Assembly: GCF_009765875.1 (NCBI RefSeq)
Contig: NZ_LMUP01000009.1
Location: 249,932 to 313,931 of the forward strand
Direction of reading: 5' to 3'
Length of the DNA stretch: 64,000 nt
From: Pedobacter sp. L105
Lineage (GTDB): Bacteria > Bacteroidota > Bacteroidia > Sphingobacteriales > Sphingobacteriaceae
Shown: positions 35,116 to 45,185 of the stretch, one piece after another
Position numbering within the stretch: the first letter of the stretch is position 1
How the letters are laid out: each line of letters starts with the position of its first letter
The notes under the pieces: model-generated
What the model was told of the DNA's origin: nothing
The model's input: only the letters and a program-made list of their open reading frames with translations
The model's database searches: none
Made by a program: the position numbers and the translations under genes

Positions 35116-36090
35116 ATGAAATTCATAAAAAAAGCATCTTCAATATATTATACAGGTTTTTTATCTGTAGCATTAACTTTTACAGCAAGTGCACAAAATG
35201 GTACTTCAAAACAGTTCAATCAACCCGGTTATTACCAGATGGCCCTTGGTGATCTGCAAATTACGGCACTTTCTGACGGCACAACGCCCCAAAAATTGAA
35301 TGAGCTTTTACAGGATGGAAAGCCAGGTGAAATCAAACAATTAATGAAGGCCAATTTCCAAAGTGATACCCTGGAATGCTCTGTAAATGCTTATCTGGTT
35401 AAGACCGGCGACAAGTTGATTCTAATAGATGCAGGTGCTGCAGATGCTTATGGTCCAGCTTTAGGTCGCCTGACTAGTAGCCTTGAGAAAATAGGTTACA
35501 AACCTGAACAAATTGATGCCGTTCTTTTGACTCATATCCATATGGATCATATTGGCGGGCTAACAAAAGGAAGTGAATTGACCTTTCCAAATGCTGATGT
35601 ATACATCAGTAAAATAGAGGCTGATTACTATCTCAGCTCTGTTAATAAAGAAAAAGCCCCTAAGGAAATGAAAAGGTTTTTTGATGGGGCTACGCAAAAA
35701 CTTTCTCCAATTATCAAGGCCGGAAAATTAAAGACCTTTGAATTTGGCAATGAAATATTTCCCGGTATAATGCCTGTAGCAAGTCCGGGGCATACACCTG
35801 GTCACAGTTTTTATGCGTTGGAAAGTAAAGGTCAGAAGATTGTTTTTTGGGGAGACATCATGGTATCGGATGTAGTTCAATTTGCAGATCCTTCTATTAC
35901 CAGTGTTTATGACTACGATAGGAAAGAGGCCATGATCACAAGAAAGAAAGCACTAGCTGATGCAGCTGCAAAAGGATATTGGGTGGGTATTTCCCATAGC
36001 TCGTTTCCCGGGATAGGACACATCAGTTCAGATGGCAAAAAATTTAAATTGATACCAATTAATTACTCCAGCAATGGAATAGGGCAATAA
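35116..36090 (+). CDS. Secreted MBL-fold metallo-hydrolase
   Basis: 324 aa with a signal peptide ending near TASAQ. The metal site LLTHIHMDHIGGL (HxHxDH) is at about residue 140, with SPGHTPGHSFYAL and FWGDIMVSD giving further ligands, and ISHSSFPGIGHI near the end. The layout is that of lactonase-like or quorum-quenching MBL proteins, but substrates in this family vary widely. It lies 93 bp after the oxidoreductase gene, probably in the same transcript, and is closed by a terminator at 36102. Confidence 0.9.
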   Translation: MKFIKKASSIYYTGFLSVALTFTASAQNGTSKQFNQPGYYQMALGDLQITALSDGTTPQKLNELLQDGKPGEIKQLMKANFQSDTLECSVNAYLVKTGDKLILIDAGAADAYGPALGRLTSSLEKIGYKPEQIDAVLLTHIHMDHIGGLTKGSELTFPNADVYISKIEADYYLSSVNKEKAPKEMKRFFDGATQKLSPIIKAGKLKTFEFGNEIFPGIMPVASPGHTPGHSFYALESKGQKIVFWGDIMVSDVVQFADPSITSVYDYDRKEAMITRKKALADAAAKGYWVGISHSSFPGIGHISSDGKKFKLIPINYSSNGIGQ

Positions 36091-36101
36091 TTAAAATACA
36101 G

Positions 36102-36148
36102 ACCTACCTGAATATATCTTGAATGATAGATTTAGGTAGGTGTATTTT
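36102..36148 (+). terminator. Rho-independent terminator
   Basis: ACCTACCT (36102-36109) pairs with AGGTAGGT (36134-36141), followed by GTATTTTTTT. It lies 12 bp after the MBL gene stop. Confidence 0.75.
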
Positions 36149-36271
36149 TTTATCGAAGCCAAATATATCAGTCTAGACATTTTAAGTAGATACTTTTTGC
36201 AGAGGTTTATGCTATTTTAAATCGCTAAATGGTAATTTAAATCAATGATGCCTGAATATGATATCAAAATA

Positions 36272-38033
36272 CTATCTGATCATAGGAAGATCAAAATAAA
36301 ATTTTGTGCCCTCATCTACCTTGCTTTCAACGTATATCTTACTTTCATGCAAACGCAGAATCTCAGCTACCAGGTAAAGTCCGATACCGAAGCCCGCTAC
36401 GTTTTTGACGTTTTCGTTTCGCACCCGGTAAAACCGATCAAACATTTTGCCTTGATCGCGCTTGCTAATTCCAATACCCTGGTCGGAAATGGATACGCGG
36501 ACGTTATTGCCATATTTTTCACAGCGCATAATAATCTGAGTTCCTGTGGCAGAATATTTGACCGCATTACTGATTAAATTCTCCAGGACCTGGGTAATCT
36601 TCTGTTGGTCGGCCATTACAAAAAGGTTTTCTGTATCAATCAATATAACTTTATGGGTATGGGACAATATTTTTGCATCATTGGCCACCTCATTTAGTAA
36701 TAAACGCATATCAATTGGAGCTTTCTCCAATTGCAGGTTCCCATCCGCCAGCCTGGCATTGTTGAGAAAATTTTGGATAAGTAAAGCCATTTTGTTGACC
36801 TGTCTGTCAACCCTCGTCAGTGCATTGATCTTAAAGGAATCCCCTTCCTCACTGACCCTGGAAAGCAGCATTTGAACATAAGCCCTGATAGTTGTTAAAG
36901 GGGTTTTTAATTCATGACTGGCTATAGTAATAAAATCGCTTTTTTGTCTTTCGGCCATTTTTTTGATCGGTAATATCCCTGGCGATTTTCGAAAGCCCGA
37001 CGATATTTCCCTGTTTATCCAGAATCGGAGAAATAGTTGACGACACATCCAGTTGTTTAAGATCCTTAGTTTGCCGTTTTGTTTCATAATGCTCCACCTG
37101 TTCCCCTTTTTTCAGGCGAGATAAAATATGCTGTTCTTCCTGATGTCCTCTCTGTGGAATAATCTTATAAATAGACTGCCCGATCATCTCTTCTGACGAG
37201 AAGCCAAATATTCTATCAGCTGCTTCATTCCAGCTTTCTACAATGCCATCAAGGTTCATACTGATAATTGCATCATAAGAATAGTTGATAATTGCGGTTA
37301 ACAATGCAGCTTGTTCATCAGCCTGTTTCACATCAGTAATATCAATTACTATTCCGATAAAGCGCACAGGATTGTTCTTTTGATCAAAGAATACTTTTCC
37401 TTTTGATCTGACCCACCGCGTTTTTCCATCCCCGGCACCGATTGCCCGGTATTCTACATTGTAATCTCCATCAGATATTTTATTTATAAAAGAGAATTTT
37501 CTGATGTGATCATCGATCCGCTCACGATCATCTGGATGCAGCCCCGGCAAAAAATCACCGTTGTAGCTGATCCTATGCTGATCTCGAATATCGAAAAGTT
37601 CCCTGCATCTTGCGTCCCAGAACATTTCACCTGATAACAAGTTATTATCAAAGGAGCCAAGATGAGCAGCCGCTATTGCCAGACGGGCTGATTCTTCTGA
37701 AGCAGCAAGTTTAGCTTTTGCCAGTACCAATTCGGTAACGTCGTTCGCAATACAGAAAACCCCTTTTAACGTGCCATCATCATCCCTGAAGGGCTGATAG
37801 GAAAAGGTAAAATAAAATGTCTGCAAGATGCCTTCTACAATGATATCTGCCCTCTTATCGGTAAATGAATGACCAATACCGGTATGATACACGTCAAGCA
37901 ATAATTGACGAAATGGTTGGCCTTCTAGTTCTGGAAGAACTTCGTGAAATGGTTTACCAATTACGTCTTCTGTTTTCCCCCATGCCTTTAAGGTTGACTC
38001 ATTGGCAATGGTGACGAGGAGATCTTCACCCAT
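36272..38033 (-). pseudogene. Three-PAS sensor histidine kinase with a frameshift in an A7 run
   Basis: The upstream frame (38033-36912) holds three PAS domains, the last with YSYDAIISMNLDGIVESWNE, ending IARDITDQK. The downstream frame resumes with KMAERQKSDFITIASHELK, the phosphoacceptor HisKA helix, then NLISNAVKYS, DQGIGIS and GFGIGLYLVAE of the ATPase domain. The join is an A7 tract (36958-36964); one more A would restore a single protein. The 5' end is also short: the PAS sequence continues upstream of the first ATG (FKTIIDASPFPVYLC) with no start codon before a stop. Either decayed, slippery or mis-assembled. Divergent from the PAS-AraC gene. Confidence 0.85.
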
Positions 38034-38105
38034 ACATAAGTATACCGGGAAGGGTGAGGCGTCGATGATTGTTTTAAAGGTGTGGGTATAGTCGTTGATC
38101 CCTGT

Positions 38106-38913
38106 TTGGAGTATTATTTTGAGTTATCACCTGATCTGCTATGTATAGCTGGCTATGACGGTTATTTTAAAAAAAATAAATCCAGCTGTGTCTAAAACTT
38201 TAGGGTATAGCAATGCGGAACTTTTTGCTTCCCCTATCAATTCCTTTGTTCACCCCGATGATCGTGGGATTACTTCTCAAAAGCGTGATGGCTTAAGGAA
38301 TGGTGTTGTATTATTACAGTTTGAAAATAGATATCTGGCTAAAAACGGTTCGATTGTTTGGCTCTCCTGGACATCCATTCCAATTGAACGGGATAAAATG
38401 GTATTTGCGATTGCAAAGGATATTACTTATAAAAAGCAATTAGAGGAATATGAAAGAATATCCGCTATTTTATTGAAGCTAAATGAAGAGCAAAAGCAAA
38501 AGTTTAAACAAACAGAAGATATCATCAAAAAAAAGATTGGTGTCGTGGAATCTTCTGCCGAACAGCGAACAGATGGCAATAAACTTTCGTCCATTGATCA
38601 GGAGTGGCTCAATGGATTTGAAAAAACAGTTAGAAATTATGCCGGCAGGCCAGAGTTGAATTTAGGGTTTATAAGCAGTGAACTGGCGATCAGTGAGCGG
38701 CAACTCTTCAGACAAGTTAATCGCATATTAGGTATAACACCTAATAAACTGATTAGGATTATCCGTCTTCAACTTGCATGGGAAGCAATTGCTTCAGGTA
38801 AATACCGAACAATAAAAGAGATAGCTAATATTGCCGGCTACGGTTCGAGGGCACATTTTAAAAAACTCTTTTACGAGATCTATGGGATCGATATTGCGGA
38901 ATTAGTTAAATAA
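38106..38913 (+). pseudogene. PAS-AraC regulator with an N-terminal frameshift in an A8 run
   Basis: A TTG at 38106 opens EYYFELSPDLLCIAGYDGYF, the usual start of a PAS domain, which breaks at an A8 run (38169-38176); with one A fewer it joins INPAVSKTLGYSNAEL and continues to the stop. The ATG at 38155 in the second frame is therefore internal and would give a 252-aa protein with a truncated PAS fold. The C-terminus is an AraC-type domain: LNLGFISSELAISERQLFRQ and IKEIANIAGYGSRAHFKK. It resembles PAS-linked AraC regulators that may work with the divergent kinase. Confidence 0.75.
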
Positions 38914-38952
38914 TGGATTAAAGTAGAAAGATAAGTGATTGCCTGAAAGATT

Positions 38953-39315
38953 ATGAGAAAAAAAATACTAGTGATTGATGATGATGAGGATATATTATCC
39001 ATACTCGATATTATACTGGAAGGGGAGGGATATGAAACTATTTTATATAGTTCTGGTACTACGCCTGAAGAAGTAAACCGTCTTAACCCTGATTTGATCT
39101 TGCTGGATATTAGGATTGCAGGTTTTCCAAAGACTGGAGTAGAGATCTGTACCGAGTTCAAATCCAGGCTGGATACTGCCCTCATTCCTGTCCTTCTTAT
39201 TAGTGCGGAGGAAAATATTGAGTTTTTGGTAAGTGACTGCGGCGCAAATGGTTTCATCAATAAGCCCTTCAATATTCATATGCTTGTAGATAAAGTAAAA
39301 GAATTCTTAACTTAA
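38953..39315 (+). CDS. Single-domain response regulator (receiver)
   Basis: 120 aa. Acidic residues 9-11 in ILVIDDDEDIL, phosphoacceptor Asp52 in LILLDIRI and the conserved Lys in NGFINKPFN mark a complete receiver domain with no output domain. It lies 39 bp after the PAS-AraC gene and 17 bp before the DUF892-like gene, so it is likely part of a signalling operon. Partner kinases are encoded at 36272, 48123 and 50111. Confidence 0.92.
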   Translation: MRKKILVIDDDEDILSILDIILEGEGYETILYSSGTTPEEVNRLNPDLILLDIRIAGFPKTGVEICTEFKSRLDTALIPVLLISAEENIEFLVSDCGANGFINKPFNIHMLVDKVKEFLT

Positions 39316-39332
39316 CAGATATTTTGTAATTT

Positions 39333-39860
39333 ATGAATGAACATTCAGAAAAACCAGATTCGTGGAATAAAATAAATTTGGGCTCTGAAAAATTAAAAGT
39401 TTTCTTTTTAATGCATCTTGACCGGATATATGCCGCCAAACTTCACCTGGTCTCTAAGCTGCCATTACTTGCTGCTGAGGTGCAATTTTCGGAACTCAGA
39501 AATGCTATAGCCGAAACAGTTGAAGATGTAGAGAAACAAATAACAAGAATGCAATTAATTTATACCCTGCTTGATGCGGAGGTGTCTACAGGCAGCATTC
39601 ATGGACAGATCGGCCTGATAGATGATGCGTTCGAGGCCATTAGCGAACAGATTGGTGAATCTGAACTGCAGGATCTTTCCATTATTTTTTACCTTCAAAA
39701 TATTGAAAGTATTGAAATGGCATCATTTCAGGTCCTTCAAATGGCCGCAGTAAAATTAAAGAACAAACAAGTAGGCAAATTATTGAAGGAGAACTGTGAT
39801 GAGGCAAAATCAGACAGGATTCTATTGCTCTTTATATCTTCTAAATATATCGTTAGTTAA
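39333..39860 (+). CDS. DUF892 (YciE/YciF)-like ferritin-fold protein
   Basis: 175 aa, all helical. KVFFLMHLDRIYAAKLHLV, LPLLAAEVQFSELRNAIAE and TVEDVEKQITRMQLIYTLL follow the DUF892 order. These proteins are dimeric ferritin-like stress proteins; metal ligands are poorly kept here, so metal binding is uncertain. It directly follows the receiver gene and may be a stress output of the same operon. Confidence 0.65.
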   Translation: MNEHSEKPDSWNKINLGSEKLKVFFLMHLDRIYAAKLHLVSKLPLLAAEVQFSELRNAIAETVEDVEKQITRMQLIYTLLDAEVSTGSIHGQIGLIDDAFEAISEQIGESELQDLSIIFYLQNIESIEMASFQVLQMAAVKLKNKQVGKLLKENCDEAKSDRILLLFISSKYIVS

Positions 39861-40171
39861 TAAATCTCCGGAATTGAAGCCTCGATAGTCCTTTTAACAT
39901 CTTGTAGTTTGATTTTAATTTGCCAAAATGACTAAAGAATGTTTTAGTAAAAATATAGAAATAACCCGATTGTTCTTCGTAAAGGGTTCCCATTTGTAAG
40001 GTGTCAAAGAGTTAACCCGGTCAGTTAGGAAAGTTGTTGGGATGAAAGTTGATGGCCATCATTTTCTTTGCGGTTACTATCGGTTATTTAACTCCTTTTT
40101 TCTGCAGCAATTTTTTATGATTTCTCCACGTTCAGTAATTTCCTAATTTTCAAGCACCAGTTTTGACAGAT
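39861..40171. other. Intergenic stretch, nothing recognised
   Basis: Non-coding space between the convergent DUF892-like and nhaA genes. I see no strong hairpin or frame. Confidence 0.5.
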
Positions 40172-41491
40172 TTAAACTTTATAAATTTTTCCTTTAATAT
40201 TTTTGAGAACTACCGTCCCCAGGATTCCGGCAACAATTGAAGCTAACAAGATTCCGTATTTTGCCTGATCGATAAAGACAGGGTCTTTAAATGCAAGTCC
40301 GCTTATAAATAAAGACATGGTAAATCCGATACCAGCCAATAATGAAACTCCAATAATATGTTTCCAATTCGCCTGATATGGAAGCTTACTAAGCTTTGTT
40401 TTTATCATTAGCCATGTAAATAACAGGATGCCTACAAATTTCCCCATCACAAGGCCCGCGGTTACGCCAATAGAAACAGGATTGATAACAGCTGTCAATA
40501 TATCTGCTCCCATATGAATTCCAGAGTTAGCTAAGGCAAACAATGGCATAATCAGAAATGCAACCCAGGGATGTAATATATACTCAATTTTTTGTAATGG
40601 GGTTTCAGCAGCCTCACTAAGATTTTTAACATGCTGTATTGTACGATGCTGTTTGGGAGTAGTGAGCGTGCTATTGCGAGGAATTTCTTTGTCGAAATCT
40701 GATAATAAATTCCTCAAATTCCCAGAGTAATCACCCTCACTAATACGGGTCTTTGCGGGGATAGTGAAAGCAACCAGTACGCCTGCAATAGTGGCATGAA
40801 CACCTGATAAAAGAAAACCTATCCAAACACCTATTCCTAATATCAAATAGAACGCACTGCTCCTAATTCCTAAAATATTGCCTGAAATAAGTCCAACAAG
40901 AAATACCAGGCCTATACCTAAAGATACAAAATTAACCCCTGCTGTATAAAAGAAGGCAATCACCAGAATGGCACCTAAATCATCGGCTACTGCCAGGGCT
41001 GATAAAAAAACTTTTACTGAGGACGGAATATGTTTGCCTGCCATTGACAAAAGTGCAAGGGCAAACGCTATGTCAGTTGCCATTGGTATTCCCCAACCAT
41101 GTGCGGCATCAGTGCCTTGGTTAATTAAATAATATATTAATGCCGGAACAAACATCCCACCCAGGGCAGCCATCATGGGAAGGGACGCTTTACTCAACGT
41201 AGAAAGTTCACCATCCATAAATTCACGTTTTAGCTCTAGTCCTATAACAAAAAAGAAAATAGCCATTAAGCCGTCATTTATCCAAATATGAATTGGCTTA
41301 CTTAGTATAAAGGTATCAAATCCAACAGAAAAATTAATTTCCCACAGATGGTGATAGAAGTCCTGATAAGAAGAATTGGCCCAGACTATAGCTATAATCA
41401 CACTGATAAGAAGAACAATACCACTGGTATACTCCAAATGAATAAAGCGATGTAAGGGGGCAGTTATTTTTTCTATAGGAGTCTTGTTCAT
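40172..41491 (-). CDS. nhaA: NhaA-type Na+/H+ antiporter
   Basis: 439 aa inner-membrane protein with about twelve helices. Family blocks include HIWINDGLMAIFFFVIGLEL, MATDIAFALALLSMAGKHIP and LSALAVADDLGAILVIAFFY, which contain the paired Asp residues of the ion site (ADDLGA). A cytoplasmic loop of about 50 residues (DFDKEIPRNSTLTTPKQH) is longer than in E. coli NhaA, as common in this phylum. It exports Na+ for H+ and supports pH and salt balance. Probably co-transcribed with the permease gene upstream at 41563. Confidence 0.95.
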   Translation of the reverse strand: MNKTPIEKITAPLHRFIHLEYTSGIVLLISVIIAIVWANSSYQDFYHHLWEINFSVGFDTFILSKPIHIWINDGLMAIFFFVIGLELKREFMDGELSTLSKASLPMMAALGGMFVPALIYYLINQGTDAAHGWGIPMATDIAFALALLSMAGKHIPSSVKVFLSALAVADDLGAILVIAFFYTAGVNFVSLGIGLVFLVGLISGNILGIRSSAFYLILGIGVWIGFLLSGVHATIAGVLVAFTIPAKTRISEGDYSGNLRNLLSDFDKEIPRNSTLTTPKQHRTIQHVKNLSEAAETPLQKIEYILHPWVAFLIMPLFALANSGIHMGADILTAVINPVSIGVTAGLVMGKFVGILLFTWLMIKTKLSKLPYQANWKHIIGVSLLAGIGFTMSLFISGLAFKDPVFIDQAKYGILLASIVAGILGTVVLKNIKGKIYKV

Positions 41492-41562
41492 ATTTTTGAA
41501 AGGTAAAATAATCTACTGGTGTAACAACTTGTATCTGCAATCATGGAATCTATGGCAGATCA

Positions 41563-42828
41563 TCAATAATTTGTTAAATATAGGGAGCCTATAGCAAATA
41601 AAAGTGCAAGTGTCATTACCAGTGAGCCCAGTTTTAAAAAGTTCCAGAAACTAATGTTTTCGCCGTCACGCCGCAAGGCTATTAACCAGAGTATAGTAGC
41701 AAGAGAACCTGCAATGGAAAGATTTGGACCAAGATCCAGACCGATCAAAATTGCGCTTTTGATTATTTCTGGTAAATGCCCGCTCTGTAAAACATTACCG
41801 GCAATAAGGCCTACAGGGAGATTATTCATCACATTGCAGGTGAAGGCAATGATGAAACTGCTTCCCCATGTTGTGCCGGGAATTGTATTTGCTACACTTT
41901 GATTTAATATATTAGTTATAGTTTGAATAAGGCACGTTTTGTTAAGTGCTTCAACAATTACAAATAAACCAGCAACAAGTGGTATTACAGACCAGGAAAC
42001 TCCTCTGATAACTATCCATGGATTCTTTTTAGCCCTGATTACCACTACGGCAGAAGTTATAATGCCGGTTATAGCAGTAGGTAAGCCAAGTTGAATATTT
42101 ATTGCTGAGGAAAGTAACAAGATGATTGCCGTTGCTGCAATGCCATAGAGGGCAGTTTTACCACCCTGGCTAAGAACTGGGATAGATATATTGGTTTCTA
42201 TTTTTTCTTGTAATGCTTTACGTTGCGTAAAGCGAAGAACCAAATAGGTAACAACGATAGCAAAAGCAGATGGCCATATGTATTGAGCCAGCCAATGCAA
42301 CAAGGAGGGCATATGCTGACCATAAATTACCAGATTAGCAGGATTAGATATGGGAAGAATAAACGAAGCCGCATTGGCAATGAAGGCACATATTAGTAAA
42401 TATGGCATAGAGGATTTTACCTTTGCTACTTTTGCCGCTGCTGCTACTGCTGGCGTTAAAACCACTGCTGTAGCATCGTTTGACAAGAATGCAGTGACTA
42501 TAATTCCTACCAAATAGATTAAAAAGAAAAGTTTATTGGCCGAGCCTTTGGCAGCTTTTGTAGCATGCACTGCCAGCCATTCAAAAAGTTTTTCTTCCCT
42601 TGCGGTTTCGGCAAGCAGCATCATTCCTGCCAAAAATAAATAAACATCTGTTCCTTTAATGATACCGGCTAAACCGTCGGCAGGTAAAATTAATCGACTT
42701 ATAACCAGTAATAATGCACCACTTACCGCCCAAAAGGCTTCAGCAATTTGAAATGGACGGATAATAACCGCAGCTATCGTTAAAAATGAAATAATCCAAA
42801 TGGTAACATACATCATTGTAATGTACAT
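41563..42828 (-). CDS. SLC13/ArsB-NhaD superfamily permease
   Basis: 421 aa with about eleven membrane helices. FLSNDATAVVLTPAVAAAA and SNPANLVIYGQHMP are the hairpin motifs of the ion-transporter superfamily, and CNVMNNLPVGLIAGNVL is the second copy. Candidates are Na+/H+ (NhaD-like), arsenite or anion transport. The neighbouring nhaA 71 bp downstream on the same strand favours a role in cation/pH homeostasis. Substrate not decided. Confidence 0.85.
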   Translation of the reverse strand: MYITMMYVTIWIISFLTIAAVIIRPFQIAEAFWAVSGALLLVISRLILPADGLAGIIKGTDVYLFLAGMMLLAETAREEKLFEWLAVHATKAAKGSANKLFFLIYLVGIIVTAFLSNDATAVVLTPAVAAAAKVAKVKSSMPYLLICAFIANAASFILPISNPANLVIYGQHMPSLLHWLAQYIWPSAFAIVVTYLVLRFTQRKALQEKIETNISIPVLSQGGKTALYGIAATAIILLLSSAINIQLGLPTAITGIITSAVVVIRAKKNPWIVIRGVSWSVIPLVAGLFVIVEALNKTCLIQTITNILNQSVANTIPGTTWGSSFIIAFTCNVMNNLPVGLIAGNVLQSGHLPEIIKSAILIGLDLGPNLSIAGSLATILWLIALRRDGENISFWNFLKLGSLVMTLALLFAIGSLYLTNY

Positions 42829-42974
42829 TATTAAATCAATAAGCTATTTGTCAGTTGGCTTTATAGTTGCATAAGGTCAATATCCTTTATGAGATTTTTA
42901 TTTCTAATGGAGTACCGAGACGAGATGATATGATTGTTGTTTCTACCGCTGGTCTGCACATTTTGTAGCCGTTA

Positions 42975-43157
42975 TTAAAGTATCATATTATCCAGTTTAA
43001 TAGCTTCACCTACCTCATCTTTCATTTCCAGTACCCATTCAAGTGCTTCTATTTTGGTGGAAAGTTCTGGGCAATCTTCCCGATCAATGCCCCTGGCAGT
43101 CTGTATAATTAATTTTAGTCTGGTCAGTTCTTTTTTGATTTCTCTAATCGTTTTCAT
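42975..43157 (-). CDS. Small helical hypothetical protein, 60 aa
   Basis: Charged, helix-forming peptide (MKTIREIKKELTRLKLIIQ, then ELSTKIEALEWVLEMKDEV) with ATG start and no signal. Upstream at 43190 is an FNR-type palindrome like those of other genes in this island, which supports a real stress-controlled gene. Function unknown. Confidence 0.6.
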   Translation of the reverse strand: MKTIREIKKELTRLKLIIQTARGIDREDCPELSTKIEALEWVLEMKDEVGEAIKLDNMIL

Positions 43158-43189
43158 ATTTAAATGTAATAATAATCGAACCGATAAAA

Positions 43190-43203
43190 TTGACCCAGAT
43201 CAT
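43190..43203 (-). promoter_or_regulatory. FNR-type imperfect palindrome TTGAC-N4-ATCAT
   Basis: Lies 33 bp upstream of the 60-aa gene start. It differs from TTGAT-N4-ATCAA at two positions. Confidence 0.35.
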
Positions 43204-43430
43204 CAGAATTGTTGATGCGTGTCATTTATTTTTTTATAATATTTTGTCATTTTATGATTATTAATTACTTTATGTTTTAATTATATAACTTTTTAGTATT
43301 AATATGTAATTTACAAGACTTAAATGTTGCGATATTTTGTTAATGAAGATTTCTTGACCTTAATTCAAAGATCAGGGTTGACAATGAAAAATTACTCTTG
43401 GTCATATCATGATGAATATCACTATAATCA

Positions 43431-43444
43431 TTGATGACGATCAA
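43431..43444 (+). promoter_or_regulatory. FNR-type palindrome TTGAT-N4-ATCAA upstream of hsp20
   Basis: Perfect TTGAT (43431-43435), GACG, ATCAA (43440-43444), extended by one further A/T pair on each side; 49 bp before the Hsp20 start. It matches the consensus bound by Crp/Fnr-type regulators; the receiver-Crp protein encoded at 45932 is the local candidate. Confidence 0.6.
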
Positions 43445-43492
43445 TACTAATGTTTTTGAAAATCAGACCTTTAAATTATAAATATAAAACAT

Positions 43493-43912
43493 ATGAAAAC
43501 GTTAACGAAAACAGAAGAACTAGGAATATTGCCTGCTGGATTAGCGAATTTTGATGACTTCGATGCTTCAAGTCTTTCTGTGGACTTTATCCCATCGGTA
43601 AATATTCGCGAAACCGAGACAAATTACGAAATGGAATTGTCTGCTTCAGGTTTTAAAAGAGGTGATTTTACAGTTTCTACTGATGATGGTAATTTAATGA
43701 TCAGTGCTTCAACAAGTAGCAGACGCAGAGAAGAAAATGAAGATTACACGAGGAAAGAATTTTCCCGGACTTCTTTTAGCCGGTCCTTTAAATTGCCCGA
43801 AAATGTATTGCAGAATAAAATTACGGCAAATTATCATGGGGGCTTATTAAAGATCCGCCTCAAAAAGGCGGATGCTGAAGTCAGTAATCAGAAGAAAATA
43901 AAAATTAGTTAG
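43493..43912 (+). CDS. Hsp20/alpha-crystallin small heat-shock protein
   Basis: 139 aa. The crystallin domain covers about residues 35-139: VDFIPSVNIRETETNYEM, ASGFKRGDFTVSTDDGNLMI and SFSRSFKLPENVLQNKITAN, with GGLLKIRLKK near the end in place of the GVL motif. It is an ATP-independent chaperone that holds unfolding proteins. The FNR-type palindrome upstream suggests induction by low oxygen or redox change rather than by heat alone. Confidence 0.95.
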   Translation: MKTLTKTEELGILPAGLANFDDFDASSLSVDFIPSVNIRETETNYEMELSASGFKRGDFTVSTDDGNLMISASTSSRRREENEDYTRKEFSRTSFSRSFKLPENVLQNKITANYHGGLLKIRLKKADAEVSNQKKIKIS

Positions 43913-43971
43913 TATTAAGATATTGATAGTCAGTAGATGTATTTATAAATCACAATTGATTTAAACAAGAT

Positions 43972-44082
43972 ATGAATCATATTAGCAGACGTAAACTGAC
44001 AATAGTTAGAGGCATTTTAGTAGGTATAGTAATTATATTTTTATACTTCCATGCAAAGGCAGGATCCTTTAATGATTACTGA
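43972..44082 (+). CDS. 36-aa single-span membrane peptide
   Basis: ATG 43972 opens a basic N-terminus (MNHISRRKLTIVRG) and one hydrophobic helix (ILVGIVIIFLYF), ending in a short polar tail. It sits between hsp20 (57 bp upstream) and adhP (33 bp downstream) in the same direction. Size and layout match small regulatory membrane peptides; coding status is plausible, not proven. Confidence 0.45.
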   Translation: MNHISRRKLTIVRGILVGIVIIFLYFHAKAGSFNDY

Positions 44083-44115
44083 ATTCTATCAAGAAGTTAC
44101 CTTATAAAAAATATT

Positions 44116-45150
44116 ATGATCCCTAAAAAAATGAAAGCTGCCGTTATCCGTGGATTCGGTCAGCCATTACACATCGAAGAAATGCCTGTTAGAGAACCAG
44201 GTGAAAACCAGATATTGGTCAAAGTGATTGCTTGTGGTGTTTGCCATACCGATTTGCATGCCTGTGAGGGAGATTGGCCTGCAAAACCAAAAATGCCCTT
44301 GATCCCAGGTCATGAGGCAGTGGGTTATGTTGTTGCTTTAGGAAAAGGGGTTAAGCATATCAAGGAAGGAGACGTTGTAGGGGTGCCATGGTTATATAGT
44401 GCCTGTGGCCACTGCGACTATTGTTATACTGGTTGGGAAACGCTTTGCGAAACTCAGCAAAATGGCGGATACAGCGTTGATGGTGGTTTTGCAGAATACG
44501 TAGTTGCAGATGCCAGGTATGTAGCACATTTTCCTGCAAATATCAATTTTACACAAATGGCACCTATCATATGCGCTGGTGTAACCGTATACAAGGGCTT
44601 AAAACAAACTGATGCAAGGGCAGGAGAATGGGTGGCAATTTCTGGTATTGGAGGTTTGGGTCACCTGGCAGTTCAATATGCAAAGGCTATGGGGTTTCAC
44701 GTGGCAGCAATCGATATCGCCGATGATAAACTGGCGCTTGCAAAAAGCCTTGGTGCGGACCTTATTGTAAATGCCAAGGAACAAGACCCTGGTGCGTTTC
44801 TCAAAAAGGAGACAGGTGGCATGCACGGCGTTTTGGTTACCGCACCATCGCCCATCGCATTTAAACAAGGACTTTCAGCGCTTAGACGTAAAGGTGTACT
44901 ATCGTTAAATGGATTGCCAGCCGGAAGTTTTGACCTCTCCATTTTCGATACTGTAATTAACGGTACCACTATCCGCGGTTCCATCGTTGGGACCCGCAAG
45001 GATATGGAGGAAGCGATTTCATTTGCTTTAGAGGGAAAGGTGAAAACCAAAGTTCATACAGCTAAACTTGAAGATATAAATACTGTATTTGATGATATGA
45101 AAAGAGGCGATATCAGTGGCAGAATAGTCTTGGAGATAGCAAAACCATAA
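44116..45150 (+). CDS. adhP: Zinc-dependent alcohol dehydrogenase AdhP
   Basis: 344 aa. Catalytic zinc ligands are in ACGVCHTDLHACEGDWP and IPGHEAVG, structural zinc cysteines in SACGHCDYCYTGWETLC, and the NAD-binding turn is ISGIGGLGHLAVQYAK. It interconverts primary alcohols and aldehydes, typically ethanol/acetaldehyde. Placement in a low-oxygen-type stress cluster fits a fermentative or redox-balancing role. Confidence 0.95.
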   Translation: MIPKKMKAAVIRGFGQPLHIEEMPVREPGENQILVKVIACGVCHTDLHACEGDWPAKPKMPLIPGHEAVGYVVALGKGVKHIKEGDVVGVPWLYSACGHCDYCYTGWETLCETQQNGGYSVDGGFAEYVVADARYVAHFPANINFTQMAPIICAGVTVYKGLKQTDARAGEWVAISGIGGLGHLAVQYAKAMGFHVAAIDIADDKLALAKSLGADLIVNAKEQDPGAFLKKETGGMHGVLVTAPSPIAFKQGLSALRRKGVLSLNGLPAGSFDLSIFDTVINGTTIRGSIVGTRKDMEEAISFALEGKVKTKVHTAKLEDINTVFDDMKRGDISGRIVLEIAKP

Positions 45151-45185
45151 CTTTGATTAGTTCCTGACTCACAATCATACTACAT

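Noticed and set aside
36272..37087. Separate short histidine kinase gene
   Set aside because: Its first 43 residues are the preceding PAS region read in the wrong frame; the true protein is joined through the A7 run.
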